A stretch of 29,897 nt of DNA from Odoribacter sp. (GCA_020024465.1 JAHHTT010000028.1:1-29897), one strand, 5' to 3'; numbered from the stretch's first letter, positions 15,684 through 24,094 are shown. Notes: generated by a model not told the origin, from the letters alone. Numbers and translations: made by a program.

Positions 15684-16001
15684 TCAAGCCTGACCTCGAG
15701 GATCTAAATCCAAAGGAAATACAGCATCGGCAGACTCATTGGCTGCGATACGAATCATTCCATTATCTTGCTCAAATTTTTTAATATTGTCTTGCAAGGT
15801 CAACATCAGGCGCTTCATATTCTCCGGAGTCATGATGATTCTACTCTTTACTTCCGGCTTGGGAACTCCGGGCATCAACCGTACGAAATCCACAATAAAT
15901 TCAGAAGAAGAATGTGCTACAATCGCCAGGTTAGCATAAGTTCCCTGCGCCACTTCCCGACTTAAATCTATCTCTATTTGCTGATGTTTCTGTTCATCCA
16001 T
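15684..16001 (-). CDS. DUF3467 family protein
   Basis: The 105-residue cytoplasmic protein has the family pattern GTYANLAIVAHSSSEFIVDF, then PGVPKPEVKSRIIMTPENMK and a helical LMLTLQDNIKKFE. DUF3467 proteins occur across Bacteroidetes and some other bacteria and have no assigned function. The gene starts 7 nt after the galE stop and precedes the DUF4494 gene by 40 nt, so the three look like one transcript. In many genomes of this phylum I would expect DUF3467 near RNA polymerase genes, so the galE linkage is of some interest. Confidence 0.88.
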   Translation of the reverse strand: MDEQKHQQIEIDLSREVAQGTYANLAIVAHSSSEFIVDFVRLMPGVPKPEVKSRIIMTPENMKRLMLTLQDNIKKFEQDNGMIRIAANESADAVFPLDLDPRGQA

Positions 16002-16008
16002 AACTTAC

Positions 16009-17028
16009 TTATTTATTCATTAAATGTTTCTGCCATTTCCATACATTTGCCAACGTTTCTTCGATAGGCACACTAGCCTTCCATCCTAATTCTCTGTTTG
16101 CCAATGTCGTATCAGCCCATACCTTCTCTATGTCACCTGCACGACGTCCCACAATCTTATAATTCACCTTCTCTCCGGTAGCCCGTTCAAAAGCATGAAT
16201 CAATTCCAATACCGACAACCCGGTACCGGTACCGATATTAAAATATTCGTAATTAGCCTTATTTTTACCATCCAAAAGACGACGGATAGCCACGACATGT
16301 GCACGAGCCAAATCCACCACATCAATATAGTCACGAATAGCTGATCCGTCCGGAGTATTATAATCATCACCAAACACACTCAATTGTTCACGAATTCCAG
16401 CCACGGTCTGTGTCAAATAAGGGATTAAATTATTAGGCACCCCATTAGGCAACTCCCCAATGCAAGAAGACGGATGTGCTCCAATTGGATTGAAATAACG
16501 CAAAGCCAAAAGATTCATCTCCTTTTCAACTTTCGCAACATCCCGCATAATGTCTTCGCACATCGCCTTGGTATTACCATAAGGAGATTCTGCCTGCTTC
16601 CGTGGAGTCTGCTCTGTAACCGGCAAAATATCTGCTTGTCCATATACCGTACAAGAAGAAGAAAACACTAGATTTTTCACGCCAAATTCACGCATGGCAG
16701 TTATTACATTCATCAGTGAATTCAAGTTGTTTTTATAATATTCCAACGGTTTCTGAACAGATTCTCCCACTGCTTTCAATGCAGCAAAATGAATCACGGC
16801 AACAACATCCCGATGACGTGAAAAAAAATCTTGCACTTTTTCAGCATCTGCCAAATCTATTTTCTCAAATTCAGGACGGACTCCTGTAATTTGCTCAATA
16901 CCATCCAATACTTTAATATTTGAATTGCAAAGATTGTCCGCTATCACAACCTCAAAACCATTCTGCTGTAACTCAACAACAGTATGCGAACCAATATAGC
17001 CAATGCCCCCTGTTACAAATACCTTCAT
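16009..17028 (-). CDS. galE: UDP-glucose 4-epimerase
   Basis: The 339 residues are the usual GalE length. The NAD-binding loop is TGGIGYIGSHT (residues 6-16), with Ile in place of the common Ala. SSSCTVYG (123-130) carries the catalytic Ser/Thr region and Tyr150-x3-Lys154 (YGNTK) is the catalytic pair. RYFNPIGAHPSS and the C-terminal VGRRAGDIEKVWADTTLA complete the epimerase pattern. It interconverts UDP-glucose and UDP-galactose for galactose use and surface glycans. It is first in a likely operon with DUF3467 and DUF4494 genes. A perfect 14-bp inverted repeat lies 15 nt upstream of its ATG and may regulate it. Confidence 0.95.
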   Translation of the reverse strand: MKVFVTGGIGYIGSHTVVELQQNGFEVVIADNLCNSNIKVLDGIEQITGVRPEFEKIDLADAEKVQDFFSRHRDVVAVIHFAALKAVGESVQKPLEYYKNNLNSLMNVITAMREFGVKNLVFSSSCTVYGQADILPVTEQTPRKQAESPYGNTKAMCEDIMRDVAKVEKEMNLLALRYFNPIGAHPSSCIGELPNGVPNNLIPYLTQTVAGIREQLSVFGDDYNTPDGSAIRDYIDVVDLARAHVVAIRRLLDGKNKANYEYFNIGTGTGLSVLELIHAFERATGEKVNYKIVGRRAGDIEKVWADTTLANRELGWKASVPIEETLANVWKWQKHLMNK

Positions 17029-17043
17029 AAGAAATCAGATTTA

Positions 17044-17080
17044 TATTATTTACTTTGAACTAAATGCAAAGTAAATAATA
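17044..17080. promoter_or_regulatory. Perfect 14-bp inverted repeat upstream of galE
   Basis: TATTATTTACTTTG (17044-17057) and its exact reverse complement (17067-17080) flank a 9-nt spacer. The repeat lies between divergent galE and the HU-CCDC81 gene, ending 15 nt from the galE start. Each arm ends in ACTTTG, which resembles the end of a -7 element. It may be a dimeric regulator's operator or a leader hairpin. No U-run follows on either strand, so a terminator is unlikely. Confidence 0.6.
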
Positions 17081-17144
17081 AATCAGCAAACTTCATTATC
17101 CAGACAATATGAAAAAATTCAGATAATTTTCTTTTAACAGGCGA

Positions 17145-17175
17145 TTGGGGGTTCAAGTTTTTTTTCCTACCTTTG
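17145..17175 (+). promoter_or_regulatory. Promoter of the HU-CCDC81 gene, predicted to give a leaderless mRNA
   Basis: TTG (17145-17147), a 20-bp spacer and TACCTTTG (17168-17175) form a full Bacteroidetes promoter. The ATG at 17180 begins only 5 nt after the box, at the expected +1. Confidence 0.7.
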
Positions 17176-17179
17176 TTGC

Positions 17180-17932
17180 ATGCTTAAATTCATAGAATAC
17201 ATATCTGATCTTTTATTTTTGCACGATTGTGTGATAATCCCCGATTTTGGAGGTTTTATCTGCAATCAAACAAGTGCTTACATTGACAAAAAAAGCGGAA
17301 TGATTTGCCCGCCGGGTAAAGACATCTTATTTAATCGCAATCTGACCCAAAACGACGGATTGCTTGCCAATTGGATTGCCATAAAAGAAAATATCAGCTA
17401 TGAAAAAGCGACCTCGCAATTAATGCTCTTTTCTGAAGAGTTAAAAATACGTTTGAACCAACAACAACGCATTGATTTTGGTGATATCGGTTATTTTTAC
17501 ACTGATCGTCGATTCAATATCGTTTTTGAAAACAGCAAACATAATTTTTTTTCAGAAGCATTCGGAATGGAGCCCATATCCATTGAAGCTATTGACAAGA
17601 CCAACTCCTGTCCGGTACAAATCAACATGTATCCGACTTCCTCTCCGGAAACGGTTACATATACTCACTCGGAAACTTCCGGCAATTTCTTTCAACGTCT
17701 GCTAAAATATGGACTTGCTGTCGCAACAATAACCGGTGTTGTCGTTGTATCACAATTAAACATTTTTCACAGTGAATCCGGTCTATGGGGAGGGAAATTA
17801 AAAAACAACACTGCCCTTCGTCCGGATCTGTCTGCCATTCAAAACAGTAAAAGAAATATGACCTATCATAGAGTTATCTCTCCTGCATCCGAATATGTTG
17901 ATTATAATCCTATTGATGATCTTGCCTTATAA
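17180..17932 (+). CDS. HU-CCDC81-like domain membrane protein, lacking a SPOR domain
   Basis: Residues 1-60 match the first bacterial HU-CCDC81 domain (LKFIEYISDLLFLHDCVIIP, DFGGFI). Residues 60-130 match the second (LFNRNLTQNDGLLANWIA, RIDFGDIGYFY). A single transmembrane helix lies at about 173-192 (YGLAVATITGVVVVSQLNIF). Family members in Bacteroidetes usually continue into a C-terminal SPOR domain that binds denuded peptidoglycan. Here only about 55 residues follow the helix and no SPOR motif is visible. It would be a cytoplasm-facing HU-like module anchored in the inner membrane. Its role is unknown and may link DNA or a partner to the envelope. The gene's end overlaps pssA by 23 nt, tail to tail. 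Confidence 0.8.
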   Translation: MLKFIEYISDLLFLHDCVIIPDFGGFICNQTSAYIDKKSGMICPPGKDILFNRNLTQNDGLLANWIAIKENISYEKATSQLMLFSEELKIRLNQQQRIDFGDIGYFYTDRRFNIVFENSKHNFFSEAFGMEPISIEAIDKTNSCPVQINMYPTSSPETVTYTHSETSGNFFQRLLKYGLAVATITGVVVVSQLNIFHSESGLWGGKLKNNTALRPDLSAIQNSKRNMTYHRVISPASEYVDYNPIDDLAL

Positions 17933-18644
17933 ATAAGGCAAACAGCGAAAAAAGAATATAAAGCGGCACTATTAGAAAAAAAACAGCCATTCCCCCAATA
18001 CAGCCACAAACAGTCAAAGCCATTAAATAACCATAACGAACCTTATTTTCCCGCCAGCTGAATCCCGATATTTTCAACGAAAACATCGGCAACTCACTAA
18101 TAAGCAATATAGATAAAATCACTGCGCAAATTCCCAATGCAGTCACATTGGCAAACAATACATTGTACAAAGCAGGAGAAAAGGTGTCGCCAAATACCAG
18201 ACCGGTCCAAAAAAGTGCATTGGCAGGTGTCGGCATTCCAATAAAAGAAATTGTCTGACGAGTATCCAGATTGAATTTAGCCAACCGATATGCTGAAAAA
18301 GCCGGAATCAATATAGGGGTACACACCATCATCTGTTCCCACAATGTCCATTCCGAAAAATAATCCATACATCCTCCGGGCAATATTTTAAGCATTAAAA
18401 AATGTGCCAATACAGCAGGAGCTACTCCAAAACTCACCACATCGGCCAACGAGTCCAACTCTTTCCCAATATCAGATTTTACATGTAGCAGACGAGCTGT
18501 CATTCCATCAAAAAAATCAAAAAGCATCCCTAACATGATACAGCCGGCAGCTAATACCAAATGCCCATACATAGCCATAAAAATAGCTAACGTTCCAGAT
18601 ATCACATTCATGGAAGTTATTAGATTGGGTATATGCTTTTTCAT
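17910..18644 (-). CDS. pssA: CDP-diacylglycerol-serine O-phosphatidyltransferase
   Basis: The protein has 244 residues from ATG 18644 (MKKHIPNLITSMNVISG). It has several membrane helices and a complete CDP-alcohol phosphatidyltransferase motif, DG-x2-AR-x8-G-x3-D-x3-D, in FDGMTARLLHVKSDIGKELD. It makes phosphatidylserine from CDP-diacylglycerol and serine, the precursor of phosphatidylethanolamine. N-terminal PNLITSMN and the overall length point to PssA rather than PgsA. A TATATTTG box at 18679-18672 is 28 nt upstream of the chosen start and lies inside the longer frame to 18713. No psd gene is adjacent in this window. Confidence 0.9.
   Translation of the reverse strand: MKKHIPNLITSMNVISGTLAIFMAMYGHLVLAAGCIMLGMLFDFFDGMTARLLHVKSDIGKELDSLADVVSFGVAPAVLAHFLMLKILPGGCMDYFSEWTLWEQMMVCTPILIPAFSAYRLAKFNLDTRQTISFIGMPTPANALFWTGLVFGDTFSPALYNVLFANVTALGICAVILSILLISELPMFSLKISGFSWRENKVRYGYLMALTVCGCIGGMAVFFLIVPLYILFSLFALFIRQDHQ
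17922..17941. terminator. Hairpin at the HU-CCDC81 / pssA gene junction
   Basis: TTGCCTTA (17922-17929) and TAAGGCAA (17934-17941) form an 8-bp stem with a TAAA loop across the stop codon of the HU-CCDC81 gene and within the last codons of pssA. U-runs are absent, so any terminator would be atypical. Confidence 0.35.
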
Positions 18645-18671
18645 ACAGCTATCATTAAAAAGTTTGAGACA

Positions 18672-18679
18672 CAAATATA
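18672..18679 (-). promoter_or_regulatory. pssA promoter -7 box
   Basis: TATATTTG on the minus strand, 28 nt upstream of ATG 18644. No TTG lies at the standard -33 spacing; a TTTG lies slightly too far, about 21-24 bp upstream. Confidence 0.55.
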
Positions 18680-18826
18680 CGAAGTTTCCATTTACCGAAT
18701 ACACAAAAAACAAAATATCCGCACATAAAAACTATTTTCTGAATGCATTTCCAGTATTCAAAAATAAAGTTTAATTTCGTTTTCTGAACACAATACAGCA
18801 ACAAGTAAACTAAAGAAAATTATATA

Positions 18827-19831
18827 ATGGCTAAATATCTAATTATACGTTTTAGTTCTATCGGAGACATTATACAATGCATGAGTATTATCGGAGGTAT
18901 CAAAGAATTCGACCGACAAGCTGAAATACATTGGATTACACGTAAAGACATGGCTCCAATTCTAGCTATTGACAAACGTATCGATAAAATTTGGGCTTTC
19001 GACAAAAAAGAAGGACTTCAAGGACTGTATCATCTGGCAGGCATATGCAAAAAAGAACAATATGACTACATCTATGACGCACATAGCAACATCCGATCTA
19101 ATATTCTAAAAATAAAACTTCGATCTTATACAAGTAAAAAACCTGTTATTATATTACGAAGCAAAGAGCGATGGAAACGCTTTTTGCTATTCAAATTAGG
19201 CATCAATCGTTTTCCTCAGCCATTCAGGGGAATGATTTCATTTCAAAAGCCATTAGGCGAATTAGGAATTATAAAATTCCCGACCTCTTACCAAGATTGG
19301 CATTTCCCGGAAAATTTTTCCACAAAATACAACTCTTTAATACGAGCCAATACCATCACGCTTATTCCATCTGCCAATTGGGCAATGAAACGATGGCCTA
19401 TTACACACTGGCAACAATTGATAAAATTATTGCCCAAACACCATTTCATTATATTGGCAGGACCTCAAGATTTTTTTTGTGAAAAAATCAAAGAAGTCGC
19501 TCCTGATAGAATTGACAATCTGGCAGGCAAGACAAATTTATTGGAATCCTGCTATATCGTATACCAATCCAACATAGTCATCAGTGCAGATACCGGCTTT
19601 TTGCATGCTGCCGATTTATTCCAAAAACCAGCCGTTGCTTTATTAGGACCGACCGCTTTCGGTTATCCGACAGGGCATTCCGTCCAAACACTGGAAATGC
19701 CCCTGCCATGTCGTCCTTGTACAAAAGACGGACACGGTAAATGCAAGCAATCCACTTACCAAAAATGCATGACTGACATTACCCCGGCAATGGTAGCCAA
19801 ACATATTACTCAACTTTTATCTTTAGCATAA
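18827..19831 (+). CDS. Glycosyltransferase family 9 (heptosyltransferase-like) protein
   Basis: The 334 residues are those of a GT-B family 9 enzyme. The N-terminus KYLIIRFSSIGDIIQ is the family's phosphate-loop-like start. YDYIYDAHSNIRS matches the domain-1 pattern. The C-terminal nucleotide-sugar half has LIPSANWAMKRWPITHWQQL, ISADTGFLHAADLFQKPAVA and LGPTAFG. A cysteine-rich tail (PCRPCTKDGHGKC...C) is common in Bacteroidetes members. By family it adds heptose or another sugar to lipid A core in the cytoplasm. The exact sugar is unknown. The gene's last 22 nt overlap the convergent sensor-kinase gene. Confidence 0.9.
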   Translation: MAKYLIIRFSSIGDIIQCMSIIGGIKEFDRQAEIHWITRKDMAPILAIDKRIDKIWAFDKKEGLQGLYHLAGICKKEQYDYIYDAHSNIRSNILKIKLRSYTSKKPVIILRSKERWKRFLLFKLGINRFPQPFRGMISFQKPLGELGIIKFPTSYQDWHFPENFSTKYNSLIRANTITLIPSANWAMKRWPITHWQQLIKLLPKHHFIILAGPQDFFCEKIKEVAPDRIDNLAGKTNLLESCYIVYQSNIVISADTGFLHAADLFQKPAVALLGPTAFGYPTGHSVQTLEMPLPCRPCTKDGHGKCKQSTYQKCMTDITPAMVAKHITQLLSLA

Positions 19832-22800
19832 TATTTTTTCAATATAACATAAAATTCAGTACCCACCCCCACTTCTGTCACAAATCCTATCTCCCCTCCA
19901 AAATTTTCGATAATTCTACGACAGATAGCCAAACCCAAGCCCGAACCGCTTGATTTCGTCGTAAAATTCGGTTCAAATATTTTTTTCTGAATATCCTCCG
20001 GAATTCCACAACCATTGTCTTTAATACGAATTTCCACCCATTCCTCAATACTCTTCAACGTCACCCAGATTTCTCCTTGCCGGTCAACAGGAATACTTTG
20101 TTCGGCATTTTTTAACAAGTTAACAATCACCCGACGCATTTGTTCCCGATCAGCATACACATTCAAATTGGATTCCGCATCATAATGAATAACATCTATC
20201 GTATTCTCAAACAATAATGTACAATTCTTCAATACCTCGTCTAACTTCAGCACCTCATTATGAGTGATCGACATTTTAGCAAAATCGGAAAAAGCCGATG
20301 CCGTTGCAGCCATATTGTCTATCTGTTCCATCAACATGGCTGATAAATCTTTAAAACGCTGCTTAAACTTCTCCGTATCCTCCATTTGAAAAGAACGCAA
20401 CATAAACTGAATATTCAACTTCATCGGTGTCAGCGGATTCTTAATTTCATGAGCAATCTGTCGCGCCATCTCTCTCCAGGCACTCTCACGCTCAGAGCGG
20501 GCTAACTGACTGACACTGTCTTCCAGTTTATCTACCATATTATTATATTCCTGTACCAAGATCCCAAATTCGTCCTTATCCTTGTAAGATATTTTTTCAT
20601 TCTTTCCCCCTATCCGCATTTTACGCAACTTGTCATTCACCATCTTCAAAGGTTTTGTTACCCTCTCAGCCAACAAACCTGATAATACAAAAGCCACCAC
20701 CATCATGACAATAGCAATATTCACGGTAATCACGATCATAATAATAATATCCAAATTCAATTCATCATTTTGAGCGAAATAAGGAATATTCAGAATATAA
20801 GTCTTTCCATTATCCATTATCAGCGGCATATAAGCTGCCATATAATTCAATTCTCCTATCTCTTCCCGTTCTATATAACTGGTTGCCCCCTGTTTGTTTA
20901 TTGCCTGTAAAGCCCGAGGATTTATCAGAGAACCTTGAAAATCCAATTCAAAAATATCAGGCCGCGAAGTTGCTACCAACTCTCCTTCCAATGAATATAT
21001 ATTGATATCAATCATCAATAGCTCAGACATATTAGATAAAATGTTAACAATATTAGGACATTGAGCTCTATCAACACAATCCAATTGTTCCAATTCTCTG
21101 TTCACATATTTCAGAAACTCTATAGCCTTCGCTTTATGACGTCCTTCAAAACTCTTTGTATTGATAAAAATACTTAAAGCCGTCAACAACACCAACAATA
21201 GAAAAATCAAAGAAATAACACTATTCTTAATACGGGCCTTTAATGTACCCTTGCTAAAAGCTGAATTGTTACTAAAATTAAAAAACAGTCCATAAGAAGC
21301 AATCAGCATGCATACCAGAAAAGTATAAAGCGCATTCATGTAATACAACGCGAACATTCTTTCAGGAAGGCTGATAATAAGTGTATTATAATCATCTACA
21401 GCTATCAGCATGTGAGAGTAATTATCTTTATTTACCATTAATACACCGGCACCTTTATTATCTCCCCAATGCTTCAATTTTTTCCCATAGACAAATTCCC
21501 CACTGGAAGAAACCAATTCCCCTCTCAAATATTTAGCATATGAATAAGCATATACAGGATCGTTTACAACACCTGATTTACGAGACAATATTTGAGGATA
21601 TCCGATTCTTCCTTCATCTTTTTCTGCATCAAAACGCAAAAACAAATCTACATCACCGAAATGGAAGCGACCGATATAAGTCATAAAACCGTCAAATACC
21701 CGAATTGTATAAAAGTTAGTTTCCCCCAAACGGTAACCGGAACTTTTCATAATCTTATCAAAATATTCCCTGCAATCGCATTGAGTTCCCTTATCAGCCA
21801 ACATCAGACGATCTCCCTTTCTGCAAAAAGTAATGTCGGAATAGTAATTATATCCTTTCATGTCCAGCAAATTGGTCTGCAAAAACATTTCTGCCTGCAC
21901 ATCATTCCCCGATTCAACCAAAAAAGACAATACACTGGAAGAACAAATCTCATGATTCAACTTCACCAGATACTTTTCAAAATTGTAATCCCTTTCCTCT
22001 ATCAATTCTGTCGCATATTCCAAGCGCTGACGCTGCTCTTTGTAATGTTCGTATTTCTTAGTTATCATTACAATATAAACTGACAATAAAAAAATACTCA
22101 ACATATAGACACTTCGCTGAACATCACGCTTCAACAGATACTTATTGACAGTCACCATCATTGTAATTCCCCAAATAAAAAAGCAATCCCAAAAATTGGT
22201 ATACAATTCCAACAGATCACCTATTCCCCACAATACGAAACATACAAGCGTCGTGATTCTGACCATACTCCTGAAAGAAAGGAAATGATGCAAGAAAAAC
22301 ACACTGCCGAATATTCCGTACAAAATCACAAGTCCACCCAGGCTTATGGCAATAAAAGCAATAATGGAAGCCACACCTACATGAATCAATTGAGCGACAT
22401 TCAGATGCACGCTCATATTGGCAACCACCAAATCTATCGCAAAATTATAGAAATCAACATATAGGAAAACGACAAAAATAAGCAGACAGGCTATTAAATA
22501 ACGATAACGCCGGAAAAGTTCATTTTCATAATTGATTTTAATATTGTAAAAAGTAATATACACTACATTGAAGACACAAAATGTCGACACCATCAAATCC
22601 CCAATAGAAGTTACTAAAAGTCCTTCCGACACATAGTCTATAAATATAGGCAGACAATATATACAGGAAGGAATTTCATAATGCAACATAAAACCACGGA
22701 TACTCCCCAAAAAAATGACAAATCCTACAAAAATCAACATCTGTTTTTTCCAGGATTCCGTCACTTTCAACAAAGCATCATACACATGGAACAGGCACAA

Positions 22801-23421
22801 AAAAGAAATCAAATATAAAATAATCAATACATAATTGGTTCCCTGCTCTTTATAAGCCTTGTCGTATACCAAAGAAAAGAGCGGCATCCGATTATAATCC
22901 CGAATCAAGTGAGCTCCTGCAACACCTGCCGGTAAAATATCCACCAACAAGGCATTTTCTTCGGATATTTTCAGAAAACTTCCAAATTTATCTTTTACAT
23001 ACTCACTGTTATAAGGATAAGCATTTTTTATTCTCAACAATGCAAAATAGTCTTGAGCATCATATCCCTTATGTCTGATTTCATAATAAGTATTACCCAA
23101 CTTTATAAAGTTGCCACTCTTGATCAACAACTGATAAAGTTCTTTGTCTCCCATCAGTTCGTCAGTCCAAAAAAACAATTTACCTCTATGAAAGCCAAGA
23201 AAGACCACATCCTTTTCACAATCGGCCTGCTCCACCTGCACACTATCCCGGAACGACTTCAATATGCCATCGGCCCATACCTCCTGTTTATGCAAGCGGA
23301 TTTCGAAATTCTGAACCCAAACCGACTCATCTTGCCTATAAAAGAGATATTCGGTCAAACCCGTTGCTCCTAATAGTATAAAGGCAAAAAACAATACTAT
23401 AAATGCTTTTCTCTTCATCAT
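19810..23421 (-). CDS. Large multi-pass membrane sensor histidine kinase with HAMP domain
   Basis: The protein has 1203 residues. One helix at the N-terminus (about 5-27) is followed by a roughly 170-residue extracytoplasmic segment. Six to eight helices come between about 195 and 455, then a second extracytoplasmic region (about 465-690), two helices, a third sensing region and a final helix near 890-915. HAMP follows (LSGLLAERVTKPLKMV), then HisKA with the phospho-acceptor in QIAHEIKNPLTPMK (about 990). HATPase has NLLKNAEQSIP, DNGCGIPED and GSGLGLAICRRI. All kinase boxes are intact. No response regulator is next to it. Its ATG directly abuts the rlmH stop (TAAATG), which suggests translational coupling. 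The ligand is unknown. The HAMP-HisKA part resembles NtrY-type kinases. Confidence 0.92.
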   Translation of the reverse strand: MMKRKAFIVLFFAFILLGATGLTEYLFYRQDESVWVQNFEIRLHKQEVWADGILKSFRDSVQVEQADCEKDVVFLGFHRGKLFFWTDELMGDKELYQLLIKSGNFIKLGNTYYEIRHKGYDAQDYFALLRIKNAYPYNSEYVKDKFGSFLKISEENALLVDILPAGVAGAHLIRDYNRMPLFSLVYDKAYKEQGTNYVLIILYLISFLCLFHVYDALLKVTESWKKQMLIFVGFVIFLGSIRGFMLHYEIPSCIYCLPIFIDYVSEGLLVTSIGDLMVSTFCVFNVVYITFYNIKINYENELFRRYRYLIACLLIFVVFLYVDFYNFAIDLVVANMSVHLNVAQLIHVGVASIIAFIAISLGGLVILYGIFGSVFFLHHFLSFRSMVRITTLVCFVLWGIGDLLELYTNFWDCFFIWGITMMVTVNKYLLKRDVQRSVYMLSIFLLSVYIVMITKKYEHYKEQRQRLEYATELIEERDYNFEKYLVKLNHEICSSSVLSFLVESGNDVQAEMFLQTNLLDMKGYNYYSDITFCRKGDRLMLADKGTQCDCREYFDKIMKSSGYRLGETNFYTIRVFDGFMTYIGRFHFGDVDLFLRFDAEKDEGRIGYPQILSRKSGVVNDPVYAYSYAKYLRGELVSSSGEFVYGKKLKHWGDNKGAGVLMVNKDNYSHMLIAVDDYNTLIISLPERMFALYYMNALYTFLVCMLIASYGLFFNFSNNSAFSKGTLKARIKNSVISLIFLLLVLLTALSIFINTKSFEGRHKAKAIEFLKYVNRELEQLDCVDRAQCPNIVNILSNMSELLMIDINIYSLEGELVATSRPDIFELDFQGSLINPRALQAINKQGATSYIEREEIGELNYMAAYMPLIMDNGKTYILNIPYFAQNDELNLDIIIMIVITVNIAIVMMVVAFVLSGLLAERVTKPLKMVNDKLRKMRIGGKNEKISYKDKDEFGILVQEYNNMVDKLEDSVSQLARSERESAWREMARQIAHEIKNPLTPMKLNIQFMLRSFQMEDTEKFKQRFKDLSAMLMEQIDNMAATASAFSDFAKMSITHNEVLKLDEVLKNCTLLFENTIDVIHYDAESNLNVYADREQMRRVIVNLLKNAEQSIPVDRQGEIWVTLKSIEEWVEIRIKDNGCGIPEDIQKKIFEPNFTTKSSGSGLGLAICRRIIENFGGEIGFVTEVGVGTEFYVILKKYYAKDKS

Positions 23422-23895
23422 TTATTCGTGGTGATATGGTTCGCCCTTCAAAATAGTCATGGCGCGATAAATCTGTTCGACAAAAATCATTCTCACCATC
23501 TGATGTGAAAACGTCATCTTCGACAACGATATCCTATCATTTGCACGTCTGTAAACCTCCTCCGAAAATCCATACGGTCCCCCCACAATAAACACCAGAC
23601 GTTTAATGGAACCTATTATCTTTTGAGCCATAAATCGCGAAAATTCCACTGAAGAATACTGCTGACCTCTTTCATCCAGCAATACAATAAAATCTCCGGC
23701 TTGAAACTGTTCCAACAACATTTCCCCTTCCCGCTCCTTCTGCAGGTTTTCCGTCAGATTCTTTGCATTCTTCACATCCGGCAACACCTTCATTTCGTAA
23801 GGAATATAACGGGTTAATCTCTTTTCATACTCGGCAATTCCCTCCCGAATACAGGACGCATCCGTTTTTCCGATAACTAACAAGCACACTTTCAT
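23422..23895 (-). CDS. rlmH: 23S rRNA (pseudouridine1915-N3)-methyltransferase RlmH
   Basis: The 157-residue length is standard for RlmH. It has the SPOUT trefoil-knot motifs FIVLLDERGQQYSS, VFIVGGPYGF and SLSKMTFSHQMVRMIFVEQIYRA, and ends with GEPYHHE, the invariant family tail. It methylates pseudouridine 1915 in helix 69 of 23S rRNA on assembled 70S ribosomes. It is the first gene of a minus-strand pair. The sensor-kinase ATG begins on the next base after its stop. The start ATG at 23895 fits the family N-terminus (MKVCLLVIGKT). Its upstream region is shared with the divergent tRNA promoter. Confidence 0.97.
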   Translation of the reverse strand: MKVCLLVIGKTDASCIREGIAEYEKRLTRYIPYEMKVLPDVKNAKNLTENLQKEREGEMLLEQFQAGDFIVLLDERGQQYSSVEFSRFMAQKIIGSIKRLVFIVGGPYGFSEEVYRRANDRISLSKMTFSHQMVRMIFVEQIYRAMTILKGEPYHHE

Positions 23896-23944
23896 GATTC
23901 AATTCATTTACATCCAACGAAAATAATATTTTTTCTTCAAATCA

Positions 23945-23977
23945 TTTGCAAAAATTCAGATTTTATCCCTATATTTG
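23945..23977 (+). promoter_or_regulatory. Promoter of the CAU tRNA gene
   Basis: TTTG (23945-23948), a 21-bp spacer and TATATTTG (23970-23977) on the plus strand make a full -33/-7 pair. The transcript would start near 23982, about 40 nt before the mature tRNA. Confidence 0.75.
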
Positions 23978-24020
23978 CACCCGTTAAAGGAATTCGTTTC
24001 CCGAGACGCACGGAAGTGCA

Positions 24021-24094
24021 GGTCCCATAGCTCAGTTGGTTAGAGCACCTGACTCATAATCAGGGAGTCCTTGGTTCAAGCCCAAGTGGGACCA
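24021..24094 (+). tRNA. tRNA with CAU anticodon (elongator Met or Ile2)
   Basis: The 74 nt fold into a normal cloverleaf. The acceptor GGTCCCA pairs with TGGGACC. The D stem is GCTC/GAGC, the anticodon stem CCTGA/TCAGG has the loop CTCATAA (CAT at 24055-24057), and the T arm is CTTGG/CCAAG with loop TTCAAGC. The discriminator is A. CCA is not encoded. It is not an initiator, since it lacks the three G-C pairs at the base of the anticodon stem and pairs 1-72. The C4-G69 and C5-G68 pairs are those known to help TilS recognise tRNA-Ile2, which favours the lysidine-modified isoleucine tRNA. Elongator methionine remains possible. Confidence 0.95.
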
